From NCBI GenBank assembly GCA_900549155.1, contig URNF01000043.1, positions 1 to 13,946 of the forward strand: a DNA stretch of 13,946 nucleotides, read 5' to 3'. Of the stretch, positions 1 to 6,456 are shown in pieces. The DNA is from an uncultured Oscillospiraceae bacterium (GTDB lineage Bacteria > Bacillota > Clostridia > Oscillospirales > Acutalibacteraceae). The notes beneath the pieces are model-generated. The model had not been told where the DNA came from. It made no database searches and was given only the letters and a program-made list of their open reading frames with translations. Both the position numbers and the translations under genes were made by a program. Every line of letters starts with the position of its first letter. Positions within the stretch are counted from its first letter, which is position 1.

Positions 1-608
1 TTGCCGGGGATGACATAATCGACATCGTCCGGATCGCAGTTGGTGTCAACAATAGCGACGACCGGGATGCCCAGCTTCTTCGCTTCGGAAACCGCGATCT
101 TTTCCTTGCGGGGATCGACGATGAACAGCGCACCGGGCAGCTTGTTCATGTCCTGGATACCGCCGAGGAATTTCTCGAGCTTCTCGATCTCATGGTTGAG
201 CTTGACGACCTCTTTCTTCGGCATGAGGTCAAAGGTGCCGTCCTGCGCCATCGTCTTGAGCTGATTGAGGCGCGCCACACGGCTGCGGATAGTGCGGAAG
301 TTGGTGAGCATACCGCCCAGCCAACGGGCATTGACATAGTAAGCGCCCGCGCGCTCCGCTTCCTCACGGACGGAGTCCTGCGCCTGCTTCTTCGTGCCGA
401 CAAACAGCACCGTCTGACCGTTCGCGGACAGATCGCGCACGAACATGTACGCTTCTTCCAGCTTGCGGACGGTCTTCTGCAGATCGATGATGTAGATGCC
501 GTTGCGCTCCGTAAAGATATAGGGCGCCATTTTCGGGTTCCAGCGGCGCGTCTGATGTCCGAAGTGGACACCGGCTTCGAGCAGCTGTTTCATGGATACG
601 ACTGACAT
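1..608 (-). CDS. rpsB: 30S ribosomal protein S2 (partial, 3' end outside window)
   Basis: This encodes the small-subunit ribosomal protein S2, needed for late 30S assembly and translation initiation. About 202 codons are visible. The protein begins MSVVSMKQLLEAGVHFGHQTRR, the typical S2 N-terminus (LLEAGVHFGHQ), and continues through RWNPKMAPYIF, the GIYIIDLQKT stretch, the GT(K/R)KQAQ segment, RWLGGMLTNF, and the P-x-x-E-x-x-A-V-x-E-A family signature near the edge of the window. It ends in mid-frame after a VAIVDTNCDPDDVDYVIPGN-like segment, so some tens of C-terminal residues lie beyond base 1. The ATG is chosen because an AAGGAGG Shine-Dalgarno (617-623) sits 8 bases upstream. The gene has its own promoter and a leader of about 100 bases. 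In most Firmicutes tsf follows, but it would be outside this window. Confidence 0.97.
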   Translation of the reverse strand, partial: MSVVSMKQLLEAGVHFGHQTRRWNPKMAPYIFTERNGIYIIDLQKTVRKLEEAYMFVRDLSANGQTVLFVGTKKQAQDSVREEAERAGAYYVNARWLGGMLTNFRTIRSRVARLNQLKTMAQDGTFDLMPKKEVVKLNHEIEKLEKFLGGIQDMNKLPGALFIVDPRKEKIAVSEAKKLGIPVVAIVDTNCDPDDVDYVIPG

Positions 609-652
609 AACTTGTTCCTCCTTGGTTTTACCTCCGCAGCACCTCACAGCCA

Positions 653-675
653 CCGACCGGCACTTCCGGTTGCGG
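653..675 (-). promoter_or_regulatory. rpsB leader hairpin (possible ribosomal-protein leader)
   Basis: In the rpsB transcript this stretch folds as CCG, a CA bulge, ACCGG, the loop AAGTG, CCGGT and CGG. That is an 8-bp bulged stem, about 45 bases upstream of the rpsB start. It lies in a leader of roughly 100 bases between the promoter and the Shine-Dalgarno. Long structured leaders are common sites of autogenous control by ribosomal proteins. No particular Rfam family was recognised, so the regulatory role is inference. Confidence 0.35.
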
Positions 676-717
676 CACCGACCGTGAAATGTAACTCTGC
701 GTGCGTTTTGCCGATAT

Positions 718-746
718 AGTATAGCACGGCTTTCATAAAATAGCAA
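718..746 (-). promoter_or_regulatory. sigma-A-type promoter for rpsB
   Basis: On the minus strand a -35 TTGCTA (741-746) and a -10 TATACT (718-723) are separated by exactly 17 bases. This is a close match to the vegetative consensus TTGACA-N17-TATAAT. The predicted start is near 711, giving a leader of about 100 bases. It lies in the AT-rich gap between ylmC and rpsB, so rpsB can be expressed independently of the sporulation genes upstream. Confidence 0.8.
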
Positions 747-762
747 GTGTTTTTTTTCATTT

Positions 763-1062
763 TTATCCGAACAGTCCGCCGAGAATGTTCGACCCGTTTT
801 TACGGGCGCGCGGACGGCAGCAGGGCATCGCGTGATTGACAAGCACCGTTTCGTCGCCGATGACCTCGATCTCGCGCCAGCCGATCACGATGTCCTCCTC
901 CTTGCCGAACAGCCCGAAGCACTTGCCGCGCCCGTGCACCACGATCGCCACCAGCTGTGCCGTGCAGGTGTCCACCTCCACATCGTCCACACAGCCGAGC
1001 CGCGTGCCGTCACAGACGTTGATGACCTCTTTGTTGTGCATTTCCGTGATTCTGCAGATCAT
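763..1062 (-). CDS. ylmC: YlmC/YmxH family sporulation protein (PRC-barrel-like)
   Basis: This is a 99-residue protein of the YlmC/YmxH family, small PRC-barrel-like proteins found in spore formers. Their molecular role is not established. Family features are the opening MxCRITEMxxKEVINVCDGTRLG, the D-D-V-E-V strand, the internal V-V-x-G-R-G-K-x-F-G-L-F-G turn and the I-x-W-R-E-I-x-x-I-G-x-E-x-V-L-V segment. A short Cys-Cys/Arg-rich tail (CCRPRARK) follows the domain. The ATG has an AGGGGG-type Shine-Dalgarno about 9 bases upstream (1072-1077). It lies 54 bases downstream of sigG, the conserved clostridial position, so co-transcription with sigG is likely. No hairpin terminator is visible between it and rpsB. 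Confidence 0.85.
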   Translation of the reverse strand: MICRITEMHNKEVINVCDGTRLGCVDDVEVDTCTAQLVAIVVHGRGKCFGLFGKEEDIVIGWREIEVIGDETVLVNHAMPCCRPRARKNGSNILGGLFG

Positions 1063-1090
1063 ATGTGCCGTCCCCCTATAGTATTACAAT

Positions 1091-1096
1091 ATTATA
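1091..1096 (-). promoter_or_regulatory. isolated -10-like hexamer upstream of ylmC
   Basis: A perfect TATAAT lies on the minus strand in the AT-rich sigG-ylmC gap. It is 28 bases ahead of the ylmC start, but no convincing -35 is found at 16-18 bases. It may be a weak internal promoter for ylmC or simply AT-rich spacer. Confidence 0.2.
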
Positions 1097-1116
1097 AAGT
1101 CGGCGACACAGGCGCG

Positions 1117-1884
1117 CTACAGGCTGCCCTTTATCTGCTGCAGCGCGCCCTTTTCCAGCCGACTGACCTGTGCCTGGGATATGCCGATCTCGCTTGACAC
1201 CTCGATCTGCGTCTTGCCCTTGAAAAAGCGCAGATAGAGAATTTTCTTTTCCCGCTCGCCGAGGTTGTTGATCGCTTCCTTGAGCGCGATCTCATCGAGC
1301 CAGTTGCGGTCGTCGTTGCGGTCGCCCACCTGGTCGAGCACATAAATGGTGTCGCCGCCGTCGGAATAGACCGGCTCATACAGGCTCACCGGCTCAACGA
1401 TCGCTTCCAGCGCCGTCACCACCTCTTCACGCGGCAGCGACAGCGCCTTTGCAATTTCCTCCACGGTGGGTTCCCGCTGGTTTTCCGCGATGAGACGCTC
1501 CTTTGCCTGCATCGCCTTATAGGCGGTGTCCCGCACCGAACGACTGATGCGGATGCTGTTGTTGTCGCGCAGATAGCGCCGTATCTCGCCGATGATCATG
1601 GGCACGGCATAGGTCGAAAACCGCACATTCTGACTGATGTCGAAATTGTCGATCGACTTGACAAGTCCGATGCAGCCGACCTGAAACAGGTCGTCAAGGT
1701 TTTCGCCGCGTCCCGTAAAGCGCTGCACCACGCTCAGCACCAGCCGCAGATTACCGTTCACCATTTCGTCTCTTGCAGCCTTGTCGCCGTCGCGGATGCG
1801 CAACAGAAGCGCCGTTTTCTCCTTTTCGGTCAGCACCTTCAGCGTTGCGGTGTTCACACCGCAGATCTCGACCTTGTTATACAT
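1117..1884 (-). CDS. sigG: RNA polymerase sporulation sigma factor SigG (late forespore)
   Basis: This is sigma-G, which directs late forespore transcription after engulfment. The 255 residues begin with the sigma-G-specific N-terminus NKVEICGV, used here to distinguish it from sigma-F and sigma-B. Region 2 runs about 45-115 (NLRLVLSVVQRF, DDLFQVGCIGLVKSIDNFD, and the STYAVPMIIGEIRRYLRDN part of the -10-recognition and DNA-melting region). Region 3 covers about 116-175. Region 4 has the helix-turn-helix TQIEVSSEIGISQAQVSRLEK near the C-terminus. The length equals the family norm. The ATG is set by a GGAGGA Shine-Dalgarno (1891-1896) 6 bases upstream. It is third in spoIIGA-sigE-sigG. Its leader holds a sigma-F-like promoter and an RBS-sequestering hairpin, described separately. 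Confidence 0.97.
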   Translation of the reverse strand: MYNKVEICGVNTATLKVLTEKEKTALLLRIRDGDKAARDEMVNGNLRLVLSVVQRFTGRGENLDDLFQVGCIGLVKSIDNFDISQNVRFSTYAVPMIIGEIRRYLRDNNSIRISRSVRDTAYKAMQAKERLIAENQREPTVEEIAKALSLPREEVVTALEAIVEPVSLYEPVYSDGGDTIYVLDQVGDRNDDRNWLDEIALKEAINNLGEREKKILYLRFFKGKTQIEVSSEIGISQAQVSRLEKGALQQIKGSL

Positions 1885-1892
1885 ATCCGATC

Positions 1893-1935
1893 CTCCGTTT
1901 CACCGTACTGTTTTCAGTATTGCCGTGAAACGGAG
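1893..1935 (-). promoter_or_regulatory. sigG leader hairpin with anti-Shine-Dalgarno arm
   Basis: A perfect 11-bp inverted repeat flanks a 21-base centre: CTCCGTTTCAC at 1893-1903 and GTGAAACGGAG at 1925-1935 on the plus strand. In the sigG mRNA the 5' arm (from 1935) supplies CTCC, which pairs with the first four bases of the GGAGGA Shine-Dalgarno. Inside, a second 5-bp stem TACTG/CAGTA closes an AAAA tetraloop. There is no U-tract, so this does not look like a terminator. It starts 11 bases after the sigE stop, so any read-through mRNA from spoIIGA-sigE would contain the complete fold with the sigG ribosome site masked. Confidence 0.75.
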
Positions 1936-1945
1936 AGCGCATACA
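1915..1945 (-). promoter_or_regulatory. putative sigma-F (forespore) promoter of sigG
   Basis: On the minus strand a -10 GGCAATACTG (1915-1924) fits the sigma-F pattern GG-N-R-A-N-A-H-T (consensus recalled). It lies 15 bases downstream of TGTATG (1940-1945), a four-of-six match to the -35 pattern WGCATA. Spacing and location fit the known forespore control of sigG by sigma-F in Bacillus. The predicted start near 1908 falls inside the hairpin loop, so this transcript would lack the anti-Shine-Dalgarno arm. Confidence 0.55.
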
Positions 1946-1946
1946 A

Positions 1947-2654
1947 TTATTCCGCGCGTTCGATGTCCCGCCGCAGGCGGCGGATGATCTTTTTCTCCAG
2001 ACGCGAGATATACGACTGCGAAATGCCGAGCAGGTCGGCGACCTCCTTTTGGGTGTGCTCCCCCGCGCCGTCCATGCCGAAGCGCAGCTTCATGATGGTG
2101 TTTTCCCGCGGGGACAGGCGCGCAAGGCACTGCCGCAAAAGCTGACATTCCGCTTCCCTTTCGACGCCGCGATGGATCTCGTCGGGATCGCTGCCGAGAA
2201 TGTCGGACAAAAGCAGCTCGTTGCCGTCCCAATCCACGTTGAGCGGTTCGTCAAACGACATCTCGTTTTTCTGTTGGGCGATCTTGCGCAGATACATGAG
2301 GATCTCATTCTCGATGCAGCGCGAGGAATAGGTCGCGAGCTTTATGTTGCGCTCGGGGCAAAAGGTGTTGACCGCCTTGATGAGTCCGATCGTCCCGATG
2401 GAAATGAGATCTTCAAGCCCCACCCCCGAGCTTTCAAACTTGCGCGCGATATACACCACCAGCCGCAGGTTGTGGGTGATGAGCGCCTCTCTTGCCGCGG
2501 GGTCATGTTCCTTCATGCGGGCAAACACCACCCGCTCCTCCTCTGCCGTCAGCGGCGGCGGGAGCACATCCGCACCGTTTATGTAGAACGTCTCCTCTAT
2601 GTTCAGAAACCGCTGCAAAAGCCAAAAACGCACCCGCCAAAGCCATTTTCTCAT
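1947..2654 (-). CDS. sigE: RNA polymerase sporulation sigma factor SigE (pro-sigma-E, early mother cell)
   Basis: This is sigma-E, made as an inactive membrane-tethered precursor and activated in the mother cell by SpoIIGA cleavage. The 235 residues start with a basic, tryptophan-rich amphipathic pro-sequence (MRKWLWRVRFWLLQRFL) leading to FYINGADVLPPPL, which aligns with the cleavage region and YYIGG-x-x-x-LPPPL of the Bacillus protein. Region 2 is about 60-130 (NLRLVVYIARKFE, EDLISIGTIGLIKAVNTF, YSSRCIENEILMYLR). The sigma-E hallmark SFDEPLNVDWDGNELLLSD follows. Region 4 has TQKEVADLLGISQSYISRLEKKII. The start codon is one base after the spoIIGA stop, with a GGGAG-type ribosome site inside spoIIGA, so translation is probably coupled. 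Confidence 0.97.
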   Translation of the reverse strand: MRKWLWRVRFWLLQRFLNIEETFYINGADVLPPPLTAEEERVVFARMKEHDPAAREALITHNLRLVVYIARKFESSGVGLEDLISIGTIGLIKAVNTFCPERNIKLATYSSRCIENEILMYLRKIAQQKNEMSFDEPLNVDWDGNELLLSDILGSDPDEIHRGVEREAECQLLRQCLARLSPRENTIMKLRFGMDGAGEHTQKEVADLLGISQSYISRLEKKIIRRLRRDIERAE

Positions 2655-2655
2655 T

Positions 2656-3507
2656 TCATTTGCCGCTCCCTTTCATCAGAAGCTCGCCGATATCCGTGCC
2701 GACGAGCGCCGTATATTCTCCGTGTCCCAATTCCTCGCAAACGGCAAGATAGCTGCCGGATATGTCGCATAAGTTGCCGTTTTCATCCGCAATTTCCATC
2801 TTTTCGGGCAAAAAAGCGGGCAAAAGTCCCGCGCCTCCGAGACTTTTGAACGGCACATACCGCACATGGCGCATCTTTCCGTCCTGCAGGTCGGCAGGCA
2901 AGATCCCCTTTGCCGCCGTGCGGTCGATGAGCACGGCGGGACTGCCCGAAAACGGCTCGCGCAGGGTGCTGCCGGTGTCATACAGGCAGCTGCACACCAG
3001 CGTCTTTCCGCCGCTTTGCAGCAGGAGACGAAACCGTCTGCCGCGCGGGGCGCGCTTTCGGAGACAGTGCTCCCACACGCACACTGCCGCATAGCTTATC
3101 GACGTCAAAAGGATCAGCAGTGCCGCCGGCGCATCATAATAGATGACCCCGTTCACCACAAGAAAGCCCGCGGGGGCTAAAAAATACCACAGCATGGTGA
3201 CGATGCCGGAAAATGCGGCGGACAGGGTGAGCAGCGTCAGCACCGTTTTGCCGAACACGCGCCATCCCCGAAACGGAAATCCCACGAAGGACAGCAAAAG
3301 CGTGCCCGCCGCCCGTATGCCGAGCGACAAAAGAAAGGACAGCGGCGGCAAAAACAAAAGGCAGCTTTCCGCTGCGCCGAGCAGTGCGGCACAAAAAAGC
3401 CGCCACCGCCGCACCGGCAGCCGCAAAAGCCGCGCCGTGGCGGACAGCAGCAAAAAGTCCACCCACAAATTGAGGATCAGCAGCACATCTATGTAGACAA
3501 CGGGCAT
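2656..3507 (-). CDS. spoIIGA: Sigma-E processing peptidase SpoIIGA
   Basis: This is the integral-membrane aspartic protease that removes the pro-sequence of sigma-E after a forespore signal (SpoIIR). It has 283 residues. The N-terminal half is hydrophobic, with about five membrane segments (roughly 3-24, 36-54, 56-78, 88-110 and 113-142). The C-terminal half is a soluble pepsin-like half-domain with the catalytic D177 in YDTGS-x-L-x-E-P-x-S-G, the family position usually written D-(S/T)-G-N. It ends with a conserved VGTDI-type segment. The frame extends 34 codons upstream, but MPVVYIDVLLILNL is the family N-terminus and the extra residues overlap the ligA terminator, so the ATG at 3507 is preferred. 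Only a weak GGAAGTGAG site precedes it. It lies directly upstream of its substrate gene sigE. Confidence 0.94.
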   Translation of the reverse strand: MPVVYIDVLLILNLWVDFLLLSATARLLRLPVRRWRLFCAALLGAAESCLLFLPPLSFLLSLGIRAAGTLLLSFVGFPFRGWRVFGKTVLTLLTLSAAFSGIVTMLWYFLAPAGFLVVNGVIYYDAPAALLILLTSISYAAVCVWEHCLRKRAPRGRRFRLLLQSGGKTLVCSCLYDTGSTLREPFSGSPAVLIDRTAAKGILPADLQDGKMRHVRYVPFKSLGGAGLLPAFLPEKMEIADENGNLCDISGSYLAVCEELGHGEYTALVGTDIGELLMKGSGK

Positions 3508-3526
3508 AGTTCTCACTTCCGTTATC

Positions 3527-3532
3527 AGTATA
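3527..3532 (-). promoter_or_regulatory. -10-like hexamer of the spoIIGA promoter
   Basis: TATACT on the minus strand lies 19 bases ahead of the chosen spoIIGA start and downstream of the ligA terminator. No good -35 lies at 17 bases. In Bacillus the spoIIG promoter has an atypical spacing and depends on phosphorylated Spo0A, so a weak -35 would be expected. No clear 0A box (TGNCGAA) was found; the nearest match is TTCGCGG at five of seven positions in reverse sense. Confidence 0.4.
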
Positions 3533-3589
3533 CGATAGCCGCCCCGCGAAAAATGCCGCTTTTGCACGGCGGGAAATGTCTTTTTATGC

Positions 3590-3622
3590 AAAAAAATACC
3601 GCACGGCATATCGCCGTGCGGT
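3590..3622 (-). terminator. Intrinsic terminator of ligA
   Basis: In the ligA mRNA a perfect 10-bp stem ACCGCACGGC/GCCGTGCGGT with the loop GATAT is followed by A and seven T residues. It starts 15 bases after the ligA stop codon and separates ligA from the spoIIGA operon. Confidence 0.92.
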
Positions 3623-3636
3623 GAGCACCGAAAAAT

Positions 3637-5619
3637 TCAGGGCTGCAGCATTTTCAAAAATGCCGCTTCGTCGATGACGGGGATGCCGAGGGACTGCGCC
3701 TTTGTGAGCTTGCTGCCCGCTTCCTCGCCCGCCAGCACCATCGTCGTTTTCTTTGAGACCGAGGACGCGGTCTTGCCGCCGTTTTCCTCGATGAGTGCCG
3801 CCGCCTCGTCGCGCTTCATCGTCGGCAGCGTGCCGGTCAACACAAAGGTCATGCCCGCAAAGAGATCGCCTTTTTGGCTGCTTTCCCCCGTCATGTTCAC
3901 GCCCGCATCCGCCAGCTGCCCGACGAAATGTCGCGACTGCGGCAGGGAGAAAAACGCGACCACGCTTTTTGCCATGATCTCGCCGAAGCCGTCGATGGCA
4001 CAAAGTGCCGCCTCGTCCGCCGCCATCAGCGCGTCCATGTCGGAAAACTGCACGGCAAGCAGCTTTGCCGCCTTTTGCCCCACATGGCGGATGCCGAGAG
4101 CGAAGATCACGCGAAAAAGCGGATTTTGCTTGGATTTTTCGATCGCGTCGCGCAAATTCTCGGCGGAGCGCTCGCCGAGTCCCTCCAGCGCTGCCACCTT
4201 TTCATAGTCCAGACGATACAGGTCATAGGCGGCGGTGACAAGTCCCGCATCGACCAGCTGCTGCAGCACGGCAGGTCCCAGCCCCTCAATGTCCATGGCG
4301 TCGCGGGACGCAAAATGGATGAGGTGTCGCAGCACCTGGGCAGGACATTCGGGGTTCTCGCAGCGCAGCGCCGCCTCCCCCTCCTCACGGAACACGGGAG
4401 AACCGCAGGACGGACACACGCGCGGCATCGCAAACGGCGGCGTGTCCGGCTGATGATACACCACCCGCACCACCTCGGGGATGATGTCCCCCGCCTTGCG
4501 CAGCGCGACGCGGTCGCCGACGGCAAGTCCCTTTTCGCGGATGAAATCCTCATTGTGCAGCGTGGCGCGGCTGACGGTCGTTCCCGCCAGCGTCACCGGC
4601 TCGAAAATGCCGGTCGGCGTCAGAACGCCCGTGCGTCCGACAGCGACCGTGACATCGAGCAGCGTCGTTTCCTTTTCCTCGGGCGGATATTTGAACGCCA
4701 CCGCCCATTTCGGAAATTTCGAAGTCTCGCCGAGATCCTCTCTGTCGGCAAAATCGTCCACCTTGATGACCGCGCCGTCGATGTCAAACGGCAGCGTCTG
4801 CCGCACCTCGCCGATGCGCGCGATCTCCGCGATCGCCTTTTCGATGTCGTCGGTCACGGTATAAAACGGAATCATATGAAACCCAAGGGCTTTCAGCCGT
4901 TCCAAAGAGGCGGCATGCGCCGTCAACGTTTCGCCCTCGATGAGCTGCAGATTGAAAACGAAAATGTCCAGTCCGCGCTGACGGGTGACGGCGGGATCCT
5001 TCTGCCGCAGCGAGCCCGCCGCAGCGTTGCGGGGGTTTTTGAAGGTCTTTTCGCCCTCCTGCTGCTGTTTTTCCACAAGGGCAGCAAAGCTCTCGCGGGG
5101 CATATACACCTCGCCGCGCACAATGAGATGCGCGACAGGTTCGGACAGCGTTTCCGGAATGGCGCGGATGCCGCGCAGGTTGGCGGTCACATCCTCGCCC
5201 ACCAGTCCGTCGCCGCGGGTCGCACCGCGCACGAATTTGCCGTCTCTGTATTCCAGCGCGATGGAAAGCCCGTCGATCTTCGGCTCCACCACATAGGTCG
5301 GGTGCGGCACGGTCTCCCGCACACGGCGGTCGAAATCCCGCACCTCATCCAGCGAAAACACATCCTGCAAACTCGCCAGCGGCACGGCGTGCGTTACCGG
5401 CGTGAACAGAGAAGAAATTTTGCCGTGCACCCTTTGGGTATAGGAGTCGGGCGTCACAAGCGACGGGAACGCCTCTTCAAGCGCTTTCAGCTCCCGCGTC
5501 AGCGCGTCAAACGCATCATCCTCAATCTCGGGTGCGTCCTCATCATAATACCGCTTGCTGTGATAGTCGATCTGCGCGCGCAGCTCCCGCACGCGCGCGG
5601 CAGCAGTTTCAAAATCCAT
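3637..5619 (-). CDS. ligA: NAD-dependent DNA ligase LigA
   Basis: This seals nicks in DNA during replication and repair, using NAD+ as the adenylate donor. The 660 residues match the family length. Domain Ia is at the N-terminus (HSKRYYDEDAPEIEDDAFD). The nucleotidyltransferase domain has the lysine nucleophile K114 in VEPKIDG, RGDG at 135-138 and later motifs through FKYPPEEKET. An OB fold contains VGRTGVLTPTGIFEPV. A four-cysteine zinc finger follows (C402, C405, C420, C425), then helix-hairpin-helix repeats (about 440-560) and a BRCT domain (about 584-658, GMTFVLTGTLP). All catalytic features are intact. The frame extends 15 codons upstream, but ATG at 5619 has a GGAGGA site (5624-5629) and gives the standard N-terminus. 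It is monocistronic between its promoter and terminator. Confidence 0.97.
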   Translation of the reverse strand: MDFETAAARVRELRAQIDYHSKRYYDEDAPEIEDDAFDALTRELKALEEAFPSLVTPDSYTQRVHGKISSLFTPVTHAVPLASLQDVFSLDEVRDFDRRVRETVPHPTYVVEPKIDGLSIALEYRDGKFVRGATRGDGLVGEDVTANLRGIRAIPETLSEPVAHLIVRGEVYMPRESFAALVEKQQQEGEKTFKNPRNAAAGSLRQKDPAVTRQRGLDIFVFNLQLIEGETLTAHAASLERLKALGFHMIPFYTVTDDIEKAIAEIARIGEVRQTLPFDIDGAVIKVDDFADREDLGETSKFPKWAVAFKYPPEEKETTLLDVTVAVGRTGVLTPTGIFEPVTLAGTTVSRATLHNEDFIREKGLAVGDRVALRKAGDIIPEVVRVVYHQPDTPPFAMPRVCPSCGSPVFREEGEAALRCENPECPAQVLRHLIHFASRDAMDIEGLGPAVLQQLVDAGLVTAAYDLYRLDYEKVAALEGLGERSAENLRDAIEKSKQNPLFRVIFALGIRHVGQKAAKLLAVQFSDMDALMAADEAALCAIDGFGEIMAKSVVAFFSLPQSRHFVGQLADAGVNMTGESSQKGDLFAGMTFVLTGTLPTMKRDEAAALIEENGGKTASSVSKKTTMVLAGEEAGSKLTKAQSLGIPVIDEAAFLKMLQP

Positions 5620-5667
5620 GACATCCTCCGAAGTTCTTGAAATTTTACTTCGCTTATGATACACTAT

Positions 5668-5695
5668 AGTATACCAATTATTTCAAAAATTGCAA
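5668..5695 (-). promoter_or_regulatory. sigma-A-type promoter of ligA
   Basis: On the minus strand TTGCAA (5690-5695) and TATACT (5668-5673) are separated by 16 bases. A TGG triplet immediately before TATACT gives an extended -10. It lies between yunB and ligA, about 50 bases ahead of the ligA start. Confidence 0.75.
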
Positions 5696-5698
5696 AGC

Positions 5699-6388
5699 CT
5701 ATTTTTGCGCCCGCTCGGCGCCGTAGTCGAAAATTTGTCCCGTGGTGGACTGATCGTCCCCCGTGACGACCGTATAGGCGTCCGGCACCTTGCCGAGCAG
5801 CACGCTTTCCGCGATGATGAACGGCGTCTCCACCCGCACCGACGTGTGCGCGGTGGGCACGGCGATGAACAGATCGACGGTGATCTTCATTTCGATGCGG
5901 TGGGTGGTCTGATTGACGCCCGCCGCCGTGAAAACGCTGTCCACGGTGGTGAGCACACCGCCGCTGACGCCGACGGGGATGCGGACAAACGGACCGCGTC
6001 CCGCGAAATAGCCGCTGCCGAGCAGCGTGCCGACGGGGATCGCAACCGTCATTTCTTCCTCGGCGCCGATGCGTTCGGTCACTGCCGTTGTCACCGCCGC
6101 TTTGAGCATGTTGAGACGGCGGGTGTCCGCCTCGGCGGACACAACGTTGCCCGCGCTGTCCCGCGTCACGGTCACAAGAGCGCCATAGTCGGTCTCGCTG
6201 TTTCCGAGCACCTCTGTGACCGCTTCGTTGATCATGCGGGTGACGCGCCACTGCGCCTGCGTTTTGCTGTATTGTGTCAAAAGCGGCAAAAGCTGCCGAT
6301 CCAAAAAAACAACAACTGCCAGCAGCAGTGCCGCTGCGAGCAGCAACAGCCATCGCCGACGGCGACGGCGGCGCACAGACCATTTCAA
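5699..6388 (-). CDS. yunB: Sporulation protein YunB
   Basis: YunB is a membrane-anchored sporulation protein, controlled by sigma-E in Bacillus; its biochemical role is unknown. It has 229 residues from the chosen TTG. A basic N-terminus (VRRRRRRR) is followed by one membrane segment (about 12-32). The family body is then recognisable: INEAVTEVL, DYGALVTVTRD-x-x-G-x-V, ADTRRLNMLKAAVT, V-x-IPVGTLLGS-x-x-F-A-G-R-G-P, VDSVFTAAGVNQTTHRIEM and VETPFIIAESVLLGKVPDAY. The next upstream ATG (6415) has no ribosome site, whereas TTG at 6388 follows AGGGGGG by 6 bases, so TTG is preferred. It is divergent from the DUF2079 gene. It ends just before the ligA promoter, and no terminator is obvious. Confidence 0.9.
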   Translation of the reverse strand: MKWSVRRRRRRRWLLLLAAALLLAVVVFLDRQLLPLLTQYSKTQAQWRVTRMINEAVTEVLGNSETDYGALVTVTRDSAGNVVSAEADTRRLNMLKAAVTTAVTERIGAEEEMTVAIPVGTLLGSGYFAGRGPFVRIPVGVSGGVLTTVDSVFTAAGVNQTTHRIEMKITVDLFIAVPTAHTSVRVETPFIIAESVLLGKVPDAYTVVTGDDQSTTGQIFDYGAERAQK

Positions 6389-6394
6389 AACGAT

Positions 6395-6401
6395 CCCCCC
6401 T
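6395..6401 (-). promoter_or_regulatory. Shine-Dalgarno deciding the TTG start of yunB
   Basis: AGGGGGG on the minus strand, 6 bases ahead of TTG at 6388. It would lie inside the reading frame if the ATG at 6415 were the start, and that ATG has no purine-rich site in front of it. Confidence 0.6.
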
Positions 6402-6441
6402 ACAATGAGCACCATATGCAGAAAGGCTTATCCGCGTACCG

Positions 6442-6448
6442 AAGGAGG
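6442..6448 (+). promoter_or_regulatory. Shine-Dalgarno deciding the GTG start of the DUF2079 gene
   Basis: AAGGAGG lies 8 bases ahead of GTG at 6457. The alternative in-frame GTG at 6448 begins inside this motif and is therefore unlikely. Confidence 0.7.
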
Positions 6449-6456
6449 TGAGCGCC

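Noticed and set aside
1895..1933. Inverted repeat after sigE as a terminator
   Set aside because: No U-tract follows the stem on the minus strand; instead the 3' arm runs into the sigG ribosome site, so a translational role fits better.
3508..3609. 34-codon N-terminal extension of SpoIIGA
   Set aside because: It overlaps the ligA terminator hairpin, lacks a ribosome site and has no similarity to the family N-terminus.
3874..5640. Long plus-strand open frame (588 codons) opposite ligA
   Set aside because: It is fully antisense to an intact LigA, rich in Arg/His as expected for a shadow frame in G+C-rich DNA, and has no recognisable domain or convincing ribosome site.
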